The notes: a model not told the origin generated them from the sequence alone. A stretch of 33,519 nt of DNA from Collinsella aerofaciens (GCF_901212495.1 NZ_CAAKNY010000058.1:14684-48202), one strand, 5' to 3'. Shown: positions 15,997-24,915, counted from the first letter of the stretch. Program-made: numbers and translations.

Positions 15997-17477
15997 CAGG
16001 AACTCGCCCCGCCCTGAATTTCGGCAATTCTCCGGTCAACATAATTTACGGTCGCATAACCAGAAAGGTCGGGCGGTTTGGAGCCAAGCCTTGCAAAGCA
16101 CCGCAATACGCACCTTTTTCTATATGCATCCGGTTTATCAATGCTTATGACGGAGCAGATGCAGCCCGAATTCCACATAATCACATAGTCGTAAAGTTTA
16201 ACGAAATAGCCATCGACGGTCGCCTCATACTCCTCGCCCGCCTCCATGGGGATTCCTTCGATAAAGTGGACTTTACTACGTGAGTCAGCCACCAGGTCAA
16301 CTGTCACCATGTCATAAGACGATACTGGACTATATTCAACGTTTCTTACCACCGCGAAACGCCCGGAGCCATTGTAAAGAACGTCACCTGTTGAAATAAG
16401 TCCTTTCTCTGATCTAAACGTCACCGTTCGATCTGAGAATTCCAAGCCCGATTCGCCCATGTTTACGATATTCGGCCCACGTTGTCCCTGAAGGTCTGCC
16501 TCGCTGGTTCCGCTTGCGCTCGTCACGCGCAGGATGGTCCCATCCCATTCATGGGTGACACTCGTCCCGTCATTGCCGTCTAGGCCAGCCGGGCCCACGG
16601 GGCCACGCAGGTCGACTCCGTTGGAACCACTTGCGCTCGTTACATTCAACGTGGTCCCGTCCCAGGAATGGATAATGTCGAAGCCGTGCTCTCCCTGGGG
16701 ACCGGTATCGCCCTTCTCACCCTTGGCTCCGGGATCGCCCTTCTCGCCCTGATCGCCTTTTTCTCCGCGCTCCCCCTTATCGCCCTTTTCGCCGCGTTCA
16801 ACCTTTTCGCCCTTGGGCCCGCGCAGCACCGTCGCAGACTGCACGCCCGCAGCGGTCTCGACCTTAATCATCGGAGCGCCCTCGTCGCCATCCTCGATGG
16901 TCACCACGGGGCTCACGCCGTCCCTACCCGGAGGGCCCTGCTCGCCCACAGGACCAGGATCGCCCGGTCGACCGTTAAAGTTGCCCTCGGCAGCATCACG
17001 ACGCAACTGCTCCGCCACCTGCAGCAGCTCTCCGCTCGCATCCTCATAGCGCTTCACCATGTCAACAAACAGCGTAAAGCCGTCGCCGGCATCAACGCCC
17101 GCGACCAAATCCTCCTGTACGCGAACGAGGAATGTTCGGCTCGTAATAGTGCCTCCCTGGGCATACGAAAGCACCCGCTGGCACTCAACGACGCCCTCGA
17201 AGTTCGCCATGGCGCGCGGCCAGTAGATCGCTTTGCGGCCCGCCGCGGCATCCATGCTAAAGAGCTCCTCGCAGCCGCATTTGCGAGCCTGACGGTGGCG
17301 CCACAGCAGGTAAACATGGTGCTCACTCACATCCAGCGGCTCTGCGCACAGGGTGATATCCACCGCAACGCCGCGCCCCTTGTAGTCTGCCGGCGAGGCG
17401 ATCAGCTCGCCGCCCGTGCAGTCGCCGCAGAGCTCCCAGCTCATCTGCTGCAGAGCGAATTCCTCCAGTTCGGCCAT
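15996..17477 (-). CDS. Collagen-like baseplate/tail fibre protein (BppU-type N-terminus)
   Basis: 493 residues. The N-terminal 145 residues resemble the BppU-type baseplate attachment domain of siphoviruses (DYKGRGVAVDIT, HHVYLLWRHR, TSRTFLVRVQEDL), followed by a helix (146-168). Three Gly-X-Y collagen-like stretches follow (about 169-190, 218-267 and 291-312), broken by two copies of the element HSWDGTTLNVTSASGS/HEWDGTILRVTSASGT. A beta-rich domain and the end motif YATVNYVDRRIAEI close it. It would form a trimeric fibre carrying receptor-binding parts. The gene starts directly after the stop of its paralogue at 17478 and, unlike that paralogue, has an open frame. Confidence 0.82.
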   Translation of the reverse strand: MAELEEFALQQMSWELCGDCTGGELIASPADYKGRGVAVDITLCAEPLDVSEHHVYLLWRHRQARKCGCEELFSMDAAAGRKAIYWPRAMANFEGVVECQRVLSYAQGGTITSRTFLVRVQEDLVAGVDAGDGFTLFVDMVKRYEDASGELLQVAEQLRRDAAEGNFNGRPGDPGPVGEQGPPGRDGVSPVVTIEDGDEGAPMIKVETAAGVQSATVLRGPKGEKVERGEKGDKGERGEKGDQGEKGDPGAKGEKGDTGPQGEHGFDIIHSWDGTTLNVTSASGSNGVDLRGPVGPAGLDGNDGTSVTHEWDGTILRVTSASGTSEADLQGQRGPNIVNMGESGLEFSDRTVTFRSEKGLISTGDVLYNGSGRFAVVRNVEYSPVSSYDMVTVDLVADSRSKVHFIEGIPMEAGEEYEATVDGYFVKLYDYVIMWNSGCICSVISIDKPDAYRKRCVLRCFARLGSKPPDLSGYATVNYVDRRIAEIQGGASS

Positions 17478-18757
17478 CTAAAACTCCTTGGTACCCAGAT
17501 CGGTTATCGAGTTGAATTTCTTGTCCACGTAGTCCTTGGTCGCAAAGTCGCCGGTAACGGAGCCGCCGAACTTTGCCACGACCTTCAGCTGCGCCAGCTG
17601 GCTCTTGCCGTCGACCATGGGGCCCTCTTTGACCACGATGCCGATACAGCCGGTATCAATTGAGAACACGTAGTCACCCTCGCGAATAAACAGCCCCTCG
17701 ACGGGGATATAGCCCTTGGCAGTCGTGCCCACCGTCTCATCGAGCCCCTTGCAAACGCCAAAGCCCAGCCCGCGAAACGAGCCGATGAGCGTCACCTCAA
17801 TGGTGCGCGACCCTGTAGCCTCGGTAATCTGCGTCACTTCGGCGACGTTGCGCTGCCGGTCAATAATCCAATCGCCGATAACGTATTGCCTTGACTTGGT
17901 TATGAAGGTCGCCTTGCCGGCCGCATCGAAGTTGAACTTCGTGGTCGCCTCACGGGCCAGCTGCGGCGTACGCCCGTCTTTGCCGGTCATACCCTTCTCG
18001 CCGCGGTCGCCTTTGGGCCCCATGGGGCCTTCCGGTCCCACCTCACCCGGCTCGCCACGATCGCCCTTCTCACCGCGCAGGCCGCGCAGCATCGTGGCGC
18101 TCTTCGAGCCGTTCGCATCGGTCACCGTCAGGGTCGCCGTGCCCTCGGCGTCAATCGCGATATCAACGAGCGGTGTAAATCCAGCCGGCCCCTGGGGACC
18201 GGGCTCGCCCTGCGGACCCTGCTTGCCATCGATGCCCGGCTCACCGGGCGGTCCGGAAAGACCTCCGGCGGCAGCCTCCTTACGCAGCTCGTCGGCAAGC
18301 CCCAGCATCTCGCCAACCGCGTCCTCATAGCGCCGAATCGCCTCGACAAACAGGGTGTACCCGTCTCCGGGGTCGGCGTAGGCGCCCAAATCCTCCTGCA
18401 CACGCACCAAAAGGTGCGGCTCGTCAGCGTGCCGCCATCGGCAAAGCTCAGCATCAGTTGGCATTCCACGGTACCTTCGGCGCGCGACATCGCTTTCGAC
18501 CAGTACACGGCACGGCACGACTTCTCGGCATCGGGCGTGAACGTCTCAATGCATCCGCGGCGGCGCGTCACGCGGTAGCGCCAGATCAAGTACACACGAT
18601 GCCCCGTCAGGTCATAGGGAACCCCATCTTCAGTGACGTCCACGATGATGCCGCGCCCGTTGCAGTCCGCGGGGCTTGCCAACAGCTCGCAGCCGGTGCT
18701 TTCCTCATCAAGCTCCCAGCTCAGATGCTGTAGGCCGCACTCCTCCAAAGGTGTCAT
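17478..18757 (-). pseudogene. Paralogous collagen-like baseplate fibre, frameshifted
   Basis: Tandem paralogue of the neighbouring fibre: BppU-type N-terminus (LASPADCNGRGIIVDVT, RVYLIWRYR, TSRTF), collagen-like Gly-X-Y stretches (GPPGEPGIDGKQGPQGEPGP and GEKGDRGEPGEVGPEG), and end motif FATKDYVDKKFNSI. The frame breaks at the A4 run 18409-18412 (T4 on the coding strand): one more T would restore TFLVRVQEDL as in the intact copy, while the present sequence reads TFWCVCRRIW. Either the gene is a recent pseudogene, it varies by slippage, or the base is a sequencing error. The start at 18757 (MTPLEECGLQHL) matches the paralogue; an ATG at 18775 is also possible. Confidence 0.8.
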
Positions 18758-19935
18758 CAAGGGGCTCCGCTCCACTCGTAACGATCGGGACCCCAGTATT
18801 TTCGGTGCCTGTCACAGGATGGAGCGCCGCTTCCAGTTCGGCATTCGTCCTCCACATCACAGTGCCCATGTCCACGAGCGTCTCCACAGCGTCGACGCCC
18901 ATCGTACGTACGCGACGAATCACACGGGCTTTCAGCTCCCAAACCGGCAACTTCGTGGTGTCGGTGATCTGCACCCGGTCGCCCAAGCCAATCGGCTCAC
19001 CATCCACCACCAGGCACGCATTCGCCTCATAGACCACGCGGGGCTGCGTTAACTTCTGCAGGGCGAGCTCCGTCTTACGCTTTAGGAGGTTCGGGTTCGT
19101 CTCATCCGGATAGAAGACCTCGCCAAAGCGATGAGCCGCCCACCTTCACACCCCAGCGCTCCAGCGCCTCCGTGTCCTCCACGTATTTGCAGCCATAGGT
19201 CCCCTCGGACCCCGGCACGACGGCGTCCTCCATGGTCAGGCGGCGCATGTAACCGCCGGTAAAGTCGCCGTTGTCGTCGATGAGCGGCATACCCATGCCC
19301 CAGCCGTAAAGAGCCGTGAACACCTCTGTGTCAATCAGAGTCCTGCGGCACCAAGTCAAGTTCTTGCCATATACCAACCGCACGCCGCGGTCGTCTCCAA
19401 TGCCACCCGACTTCATATGCACACGGCGGGACCTCACGCCCTTGGCATCCGCCGTGATGACCGGCTCAAACTCAACCTCGCCCTCCACCTCCAGCTTATG
19501 AAGCGCATCAAGCGCGTTCATGTGATAGATCAGACCGGTCATGAGCCCGCTGTCCTGCGCAACGATGGCGCCCCAGTGTTCCGGGTACAGCTCGCCCAAC
19601 ACATCGGGCACGGCGTTATAGGCCTTGGCTTGCTCAAAGCGTAACTCTTCGATGTATACGGCCTTAAAATCGCATAAGCATGTACGGGCGATGACCTTGG
19701 CCCCGGCAATGCCCATGTCCTCGACAACGCTCACCACCACGTGCTCGCGCCAGCGGCCGTCCTGTGGGTCACGCCATAGGATTCGGTCGTACTTCTCGGG
19801 TATCTCCTCGCACCAGAACTCAATGGTGTCGTCTTCCAGCAGGACCTCGGTATGGGCTACGGGACCCAGGGGGTGCAGCAGGCCGAGCCGTCTGTCGTCA
19901 CGGTCAAACCAAAACAATGTCGGCCCTACCGGCAT
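18708..19935 (-). pseudogene. Tail-tip protein (Tal / prophage tail endopeptidase type), frameshifted
   Basis: Reading through the break gives about 400 residues that resemble the N-terminal base of siphophage tail-associated proteins: a domain with TEVLLEDDTIEFWCEEIPEK, then YGKNLTWCRRTLIDTEVFTALYGWG and HRFGEVFYPDETNPNLLKRK. This part joins the distal tail ring to baseplate fibres. The frame is lost near 19128-19135: after WGVKV the frame runs to a stop at 19102, while the +1 frame continues AAHRFGEVFYP. One extra G in a GGG run explains it. The start at 19935 is coupled to the Dit stop (TAATG) with AGGTGG upstream. The last 50 bases overlap the next gene. Confidence 0.78.
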
Positions 19936-20518
19936 TACAGCCACCTCTCATGGAACTCGCAACTCACGAGCGAGCAGGCGCGCAGGCTCAGGGTGTGCTC
20001 GCCAGGCAGCATCCTTAAGAAGCTGCTCGTAAGCGACATCCTTGCGTCCGCCACCTCGCCGTTCACAGTCACCCTGCCGGCAGCGGAATCAAAGACGACG
20101 ATGTCCCCGTTTCTGGTCGGATCCAAGAAGGTCAGGATTGCGTCTCCATCCAGCGAGACCGAGAACGTTTTGCTCGCCGCGGCCTCCACCGTCACCACCG
20201 GGTTCGTCGGCCAGGTGCCGCCGACCGTAAACGAGAGGTCGCGCACGCTTCGAAGGGGTCCGTAGGCCACCGGATCGTGCACCGTAAAGGTCACCGTGCA
20301 GCCCCGTCTTCCATTAGCTCGTCCCAGGTAACACCCTCGGTCACCACGCAGTCGCAGTAGGTCAGGTCGGGTTCCTCGGGCAGTACGAGACTCCCGTCTC
20401 CGGCAAGCCAGGCTGCCAGCATATGGCGCGTCCTACTCAGTTCAGCCACATCCATGCGGCGGTCGCTTCGCAGCATCAGCCTCACCTTAATCTCAATTGG
20501 CTGCATCTGCCCGCTAAT

Positions 20519-21227
20519 CAGAACCACCCTTAAAAAAGGGTGGTTTGCTCTTAGGGTATAACCCACGGGCCCCGGGCTCGCGTCTAAAGGCGCGGGCCCG
20601 GACTTCGTCCAGGCCTGGTGCATCTTGACCCGTGGCGCGCCGGGCACCACGGCAGGCTCACCTCCTCTTGAAGGGGTCCTCGCACTCCCTCACGCTCAGC
20701 TTGTCCAGCGCGATGTCGTGGGACTCCTGCTCCCTGATGTACTTCGCGATCGTCGCCTCGTTCAGGCCTACGGCGGATACGTAGCAGCCCTCCGCCCAGA
20801 ACCTCCTGTTGCCGAACTTGTACTTTAGGTTGGCGTGCCTGTCGAATATCATCAGCGAGCTCTTCCCCTTCAGGTAGCCCATGACGCTCGCGACGCTGTA
20901 CTTGGGCGGGATCGCCAGCAGCACGTGCGCGTGGTCGGGCATCAGGTGCCCCTCGATTATCTCGATCCCCTTGTACTCGCACAGCTTCCTGAGGATCTCC
21001 CCTATGTCGCTCCTGATTTGGTTGTAGATCACTTTGCGCCTATACTTCGGCGTGAACACGATGTGGTACCTGCACATCCACTTCGCGTGGGAAAGGCTGT
21101 AGGCCTCCTGGGCCATAGCGACCACCCCTTCGACTCGAATTCTTGACGGCCTGAACAATCGTCAATATCGGTCGGAGGGGTGGCTTTGTAAAGCCGTTTG
21201 TCTCCACCCGCATAGCGGGTGGTTTAA
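20519..21227 (-). mobile_element. IS200/IS605-family element (tnpA only) inserted in dit
   Basis: Single HUH transposase gene without tnpB. Subterminal hairpins are visible at both ends: ACCACCC...GGGTGGT at 20523-20544 and CCACCCGC/GCGGGTGG at 21204-21222, as typical for this family, which lacks terminal inverted repeats. The exact ends are inferred from the hairpins and from where the dit frame resumes, so they may be off by several bases. Confidence 0.75.
20658..21116 (-). CDS. tnpA: IS200-type HUH transposase TnpA
   Basis: 152-residue single-strand transposase (Y1 family). It has the RYHIVFTPKYRRK start, the HAH metal-binding pair at 62-64 within MPDHAHVLLAIPP, the KGKSS segment at 83-87, the FW-AEGCYVSAVG strand, and the nucleophilic tyrosine in AKYIREQ (about 126). 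Length and motifs are complete, so it may be active. The ATG at 21116 has AAGGGG upstream; an upstream ATG at 21158 is open but unnecessary. It acts as a dimer that cuts hairpin-marked single strands. Confidence 0.92.
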   Translation of the reverse strand: MAQEAYSLSHAKWMCRYHIVFTPKYRRKVIYNQIRSDIGEILRKLCEYKGIEIIEGHLMPDHAHVLLAIPPKYSVASVMGYLKGKSSLMIFDRHANLKYKFGNRRFWAEGCYVSAVGLNEATIAKYIREQESHDIALDKLSVRECEDPFKRR

Positions 21228-21412
21228 AGCTGGCCGCTGCGCGGACAGCAGACTAAAGTCTTGAACTAAAAGGGCGCCGGGGCGCCCTGGTATCGTTCTG
21301 GTTTTCGAAACGGAGTAGATCGAGGGCGGAAGCACCGTCTTCGCCGTGCGGATCTCGTCAAAGTCACGCCCGCGAAAGATAATTGATTTCGCATGCCACC
21401 TCACACCGTTTC

Positions 21413-21781
21413 TCAGGTCAGACGCGCGTCGACACGCCAGATAAAGTACCCACCGCTGTCCGTGCCGCGGTAAGACGGCATCCCGGCGACCATGCCCAGC
21501 ACGTCCACGTCCTCGGCATCCAGTCCGTGCCAGTCCCGCTCATTCAGGGCGCGGCTGCACATGCGGGCGCGGTGGTAGTCCTCCATCGCGCCCTCCGCCA
21601 CCACCAGCACCGGCACCAAAGCCGTCCAGTGCCTCGCGTGTTTGCCCTCGGCGATCTGCTCAAACTCAGCGGCCTGCACCACAATGGGTGTCGTACAGGT
21701 TCTGCGGGCCGGAGCCGTGGTAAACACGTCTTTAATATCCGCAGCCCCCAACATCGAGGCCACGACATCCATAACGCTCAC
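21413..21781 (-). CDS. Probable tail completion/terminator-type phage protein
   Basis: 122 residues, not matched to a named family with certainty. It starts with an Ala/Val-rich helix (DVVASMLGAADIKDVF) and contains a mixed alpha/beta body ending FIWRVDARLT. Place and size suggest the protein that caps the tail tube at the head side. It overlaps the upstream gene by ATGA (21778-21781). The next gene downstream is dit only nine bases away, where the tail tube and tape measure genes should be. Confidence 0.5.
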   Translation of the reverse strand: MSVMDVVASMLGAADIKDVFTTAPARRTCTTPIVVQAAEFEQIAEGKHARHWTALVPVLVVAEGAMEDYHRARMCSRALNERDWHGLDAEDVDVLGMVAGMPSYRGTDSGGYFIWRVDARLT

Positions 21782-22107
21782 GATACGGTCAGCTCCCAGT
21801 GGTGGCTGGTCCCATCGCTCTCCTCAAAGCGGCGGCACTCGCGCACCAGATAATCCATGCCGCAGCACTCGACGCGGCTCCCGACGGGAATCTCAAACGC
21901 ACCCACGCTATTGACGCGGTCCACATACATCAGGCCGCCGCCCGTGGTCGAGCGGTGGCCATTCTCGCTTACCACGTCCACGGTCTGCACGCGCACGCAG
22001 CCCAGCGGGCGGCCGCCCTTAAAGCCGCCCTCGCCATCGGGCACGTGCACCACGACGCAGTCACGCGGCACCGAGCGCGGAATCGGACTCAAACCCATAA
22101 ACGCCAT
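21778..22107 (-). CDS. Minor capsid / head-closure protein
   Basis: 109 residues, mostly beta. The segment YVDRVNSVGAFEIPVGSRVECCGMDYLV resembles the minor-capsid or stopper proteins that sit under the portal in siphophages. It overlaps both neighbours (ATGA at 21778-21781 and a shared base at 22107), so the joining genes are translationally coupled. Confidence 0.6.
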   Translation of the reverse strand: MAFMGLSPIPRSVPRDCVVVHVPDGEGGFKGGRPLGCVRVQTVDVVSENGHRSTTGGGLMYVDRVNSVGAFEIPVGSRVECCGMDYLVRECRRFEESDGTSHHWELTVS

Positions 22108-22409
22108 CAGCCCAGACCTCCAAACAGGCAGCCGGTACCAAAGAGCTCGCGCGTGGCGGCAGCACTTGCCTCCTCGCGCGAGGTCGTCTCGCGGTCCTCA
22201 AGGTAGCGGCTCACCTTGTAATCACCCAGCAAGACAGCTCCCTTGCGATCCTCGTCCCACTCATAGAACGCCTCGGCGGCGGCGCAGATGGCGCGCTTCC
22301 AGTAGATCACGACGTCGGCGGGCAAACCCGAAAGGTCGGGGTTGCCCGCCATCCACTTCACGTGGCGCTCGGCCTGCGGCAAGATGTGCGCGAACTCCTC
22401 CGCGCCCAC
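22107..22409 (-). CDS. Head-tail connector-like protein (start uncertain)
   Basis: About 100 residues. Helical protein with EEFAHILPQAERHVKWMAGNPDLSGLPADVV and KRAICAAAEAFYEW, the layout of gp6-type head-tail adaptor proteins that form a ring below the portal. A GTG at 22409 is taken as start, but the frame is open further up and no good ribosome site stands out; the 50-base gap from the capsid gene may hide a small lesion that removed the normal start. The stop shares one base with the head-closure gene. Confidence 0.55.
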   Translation of the reverse strand: MGAEEFAHILPQAERHVKWMAGNPDLSGLPADVVIYWKRAICAAAEAFYEWDEDRKGAVLLGDYKVSRYLEDRETTSREEASAAATRELFGTGCLFGGLG

Positions 22410-22458
22410 CGAGCACGTGCCCGAGCAGATAACCGGGCGTCTGCAATGGCGCGCCGTG

Positions 22459-23337
22459 CTAGGCGCCAATGCTTGCGTACACGCCGTCCAGCTTGTTGTC
22501 GAGCAGCTCGACGATGCCGTACTTGCGGTACTTGCGCATGTAGGAGTCCAGGTTCTCCAGCTCGGCGGGGCTAAACACACGACCCACCACGTGCTTGTCG
22601 AACTTGATCACGGCGGACTTCTCCACTACGAGGAAGTTCAGAGCCTTGCCCTCTGCATCCTTGGCGTAGCCGAATTGGTCGCCGTCGCCCGACTTCAGAG
22701 CGATCTTCGAGTAGAAACGGCCCTGCGGCACCTCGACGATCTTGGCAAAGCGCGTCAGCACGTTCTTGGAAAGCGTCGGGTTCAGCGTCGAGTAGTCATC
22801 GAGCAGGCCCTTCAGGGTCGGCGTGATAAACAGGTAACGGCTCTCGCGCGTAACCTCCTTCTCGTCCATGGCGTTGGTCACGGTGCGCAGATCGCCCAAG
22901 ACCTCGGCAGCCTCGGCGGCACTGTAGTCCTTAGTCTCCTTGGTCACGCCGGTATGGCCCGCGATCTCGGAGAAGGTGAAGGAGTCGCCCTCGGGCGCCA
23001 CCTGCGTGCGCTGCAGCTCGGCGTCGGCAGCAACAAAGCAGTCAAGCACGCCGGCCTCCTCGACGTCCATCACGTCAGCCAACAGCTTGATTCCTCGATC
23101 GTAATTAAACGTCTTGGTTTCGTATTCGTACGTAATGGCACCGGTCTTATAGCCCTGGTTGCGCGTATAGTCGCCCAGACCCGTCACAGAGATCTTCGGA
23201 ATCATGATCTCCTTGGCGTTGCGGCCTGCACGGGCCATGCGACGCGGCGAGTTCAAGCACGTCGACAGTGCCTCGCGCTTATACACCTCATCCAGGATGG
23301 TCGTATAGTTTTTGATAGCAGCAATCGTATTAGCCAA
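22459..23337 (-). CDS. Phage major capsid protein
   Basis: 292 residues, intact. It starts MANTIAAIKNYTTILDEVYKRE and contains RNAKEIMIPKISVTGLGDYTRNQGY, the LADVMDVEEAG region and RYLFITPTLKGLL, as in coat proteins of HK97-like siphophages. It would form the icosahedral head. The scaffold gene lies 30 bases upstream. No protease gene is present, so maturation would rely on the scaffold alone. Confidence 0.85.
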   Translation of the reverse strand: MANTIAAIKNYTTILDEVYKREALSTCLNSPRRMARAGRNAKEIMIPKISVTGLGDYTRNQGYKTGAITYEYETKTFNYDRGIKLLADVMDVEEAGVLDCFVAADAELQRTQVAPEGDSFTFSEIAGHTGVTKETKDYSAAEAAEVLGDLRTVTNAMDEKEVTRESRYLFITPTLKGLLDDYSTLNPTLSKNVLTRFAKIVEVPQGRFYSKIALKSGDGDQFGYAKDAEGKALNFLVVEKSAVIKFDKHVVGRVFSPAELENLDSYMRKYRKYGIVELLDNKLDGVYASIGA

Positions 23338-23367
23338 AATAACCTCCCATCAGGGCATCATCGAGCC

Positions 23368-23808
23368 CTATTCACTCAGGCCGGCAACCTCGCGCCAGCG
23401 CTTCAACTGTTTCTCGCTATCCACGGCAGCGCCGGCACTCGGCAGGCCGGTCTTGCCCTTGGGCTTAGAAACATGCTGTGAAGTAACCTGTGAAGTCTCG
23501 AACAGCCACGGCTCGGCGGCCTTCAGCGCGTCGACGTCGCCGTCGTGGTCGGCAAGCAGGGCCTGCTTGCGGGCGCCGGCTAATCGCAGCTTAAAGTCCA
23601 CGTCCTGCGCGGCCAGACGCTCCTCCAGCTCCTTGATGCGCGCCTCGGTCGCATCGGCTGCGGGCGGAGTATCGTCATCGGTCTCGGCGTCGCCGGAACC
23701 GTCCTCAACATCCTCGGGCGCGGTCTCGTTCAACGGCACCTCTTCTTGCCCTTCTTGGACTTCCTGCGTCTCGTCGATCGTCTCTTCGCCATTGGCCTCA
23801 GCTCCCAT
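23368..23808 (-). CDS. Capsid scaffolding protein
   Basis: 146 residues. A disordered acidic N-terminus (about 1-52, rich in Glu, Asp, Thr), a coiled coil (about 54-85, EARIKELEERLAAQDVDFKLRL) and a C-terminal part with HDGDVDALKAAEPWLF and a basic helix EKQLKRWREVAGL. This is the usual plan of siphophage scaffolds (GP20/DUF4355 type), which direct capsid assembly and then leave. Portal and terminase, normally upstream, are missing; a terminator stands in their place. Confidence 0.75.
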   Translation of the reverse strand: MGAEANGEETIDETQEVQEGQEEVPLNETAPEDVEDGSGDAETDDDTPPAADATEARIKELEERLAAQDVDFKLRLAGARKQALLADHDGDVDALKAAEPWLFETSQVTSQHVSKPKGKTGLPSAGAAVDSEKQLKRWREVAGLSE

Positions 23809-23841
23809 GGATACCCTCCATAACCGGGCGGACCGACATAG

Positions 23842-23886
23842 AAAAAGGCCCGCACCCCAAACAATTCGCGTTCAGGGTGCGGGCCT
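23842..23886 (-). terminator. Minus-strand terminator before the scaffold gene
   Basis: 12-bp perfect stem (23846-23857 with 23875-23886) and, on the minus strand, TTTTTC. It would stop transcription entering the capsid genes from the right and probably marks a deletion or recombination point of the prophage. Confidence 0.85.
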
Positions 23887-23930
23887 GTCACAAAGGGAAT
23901 TTATATATCTCAGCAAACTGATAACATTAG

Positions 23931-24852
23931 GTGATCTGTAGCTATGTCAAAGGGAGCTTACATGGGAAGATTGAATGGGTTTACGACAACGATGAAGATA
24001 TATCTTTGTCTAACGAAGTCGACTTGCTTAATGAGGCGATCATCGAGAAGCATCCCTTGGTCGGTAAGATTGAAAGAAAGGTCTATCGCACGCTCGCCAT
24101 TGCTGGATGGGCGGCAGCCGTAGTTATCCTGTACTTTGGCTACCAGAACTACCTTCAGTACGTTCCTTCGGCAGAGATGCTTGCCTTTATCGACAACAGC
24201 ATGTTCATGCCATTCTTCGCACCGCTGGCGGCTCCATTTCACTTTTTTTATTGGACTTCCGTTATTAGCCCCTTTATACGCCGCATGTATGGCCGTGTAT
24301 TCGCTGCTTGTTCTCTTTGTCAATAAATCAAGTGAAACTCAATTTAAGACGCTACTTAAACCTCAGGAGATCGGGGTGGCCATTGCAGTAGTTGTTGGGG
24401 TTTTCGTCATGGGAGCGTGGTTCCTTAACGGTTTCCATCAGTTCCTCGTTGAGGAATATGCGAAAGGAGAAGCGCCAGAACCGATAAACGTCCTACATAT
24501 CGGCGTTCTTACTTTGATTATCTTCGCCTGCTATTTCTTTACGTATCACATCTTCACGACGAGCGTTCGCAAGAGCCCGTTTAGGCCGTACTATTGCCTA
24601 CTTGATTTCCTGAAGACCTACTTCACGCCCGGGTGGTGGGTGCTTTTGGTGCTGAGCATTAGCCTCGGACCCGCTTTCATTGTCTACTCAGTAATACTGC
24701 TCATTTGCTGGTACATCCTAAGGATCTTCCTCTCTCCAAACCTTTGGTATCACCTACTTAGGATCATTGGAACGGTTGCGGGCGTAACCTTTGTAGCAGG
24801 AATGGCCGAAGCGACCAGGAATATCGGAACTGGTGGCAAGAGAAACAACTAG
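23931..24852 (+). pseudogene. Multi-pass membrane protein of unknown function, frameshifted
   Basis: Read across the break it is about 305 residues: a soluble N-terminus (NEVDLLNEAIIEKHPLVGKIERK), then about seven hydrophobic helices (for example LAIAGWAAAVVILYFGY, APLYAACMAVYSLLVLFV, VAIAVVVGVFVMGAWFL, VLTLIIFACYFFTYHIF, WWVLLVLSISLGPAFIVYSV). No family is recognised. The frame switches at the T7 run 24243-24249; with six Ts the reading HFFIGLPLLAPLYAA continues without a stop. The start is unclear (GTG at 23931 or a later codon). A strong terminator follows. Either a recent pseudogene or a base error. Confidence 0.6.
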
Positions 24853-24873
24853 AAGTTTAGCCGACAATAATAC

Positions 24874-24914
24874 ACTGGGCCCGCGTGCGGAAACGATTTG
24901 CACGCGGGCCCAGT
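24874..24914. terminator. Bidirectional terminator between membrane protein and DUF4357 gene
   Basis: Perfect 15-bp GC-rich stem (24874-24888 with 24900-24914), T-rich on the right and A-rich on the left, between convergent genes. Confidence 0.85.
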
Positions 24915-24915
24915 T

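Larger units (their letters stand above)
19935..21404 (-). pseudogene. Distal tail protein (Dit), split by IS200 and frameshifted
   Basis: Three pieces of one gene. The N-terminal piece (about 21290-21404, GTG start) reads MRWHAKSIIFRGRDFDEI. A middle piece after the insertion (20291 to about 20519) reads QPIEIKVRLMLRSDRRMDVAEL...TWDELMEDG. The C-terminal piece (19935-20294) reads TVTFTVHDPVAYGPLRSV...GDIVVFDSAAGRVTVNG, which is the siphovirus Dit C-terminal fold. Middle and C-terminal pieces are out of frame by one base at the G4 run around 20302-20305. Dit forms the hexameric ring between tail tube and baseplate. With both lesions it cannot be made. Confidence 0.78.
9012..23886. mobile_element. 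Defective siphovirus-like prophage remnant
   Basis: Bounded at left by the tRNA attachment site and integrase and at right by the terminator before the scaffold gene. It contains integrase, regulator-like genes, lysis genes, a MerR cassette, tail-tip and fibre genes, head-tail joining genes, capsid and scaffold. Terminase, portal, protease, major tail protein, tail chaperones and tape measure are missing, and five features carry a stop, frameshift or insertion. The true right end of the integrated element may lie beyond the window. Confidence 0.75.

Noticed and set aside
16668..17663. 331-codon + strand open frame opposite the collagen-like fibre
   Set aside because: It is a shadow of the Gly-X-Y repeats on the other strand; no start signal and no family resemblance.
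14605..18757. Diversity-generating retroelement acting on the fibre genes
   Set aside because: No reverse transcriptase and no template/variable repeat pair were seen in the window.
18409..20305. Programmed frameshifting in Dit, Tal or fibre genes
   Set aside because: Programmed shifts are known in the tail chaperone genes, not these; the sites lack a classic slippery heptamer.
11562..23808. Tailocin, gene transfer agent or phage satellite
   Set aside because: Capsid genes without tail tube, and broken Dit, Tal and integrase, fit decay better than a maintained particle; no satellite-type packaging gene is seen.
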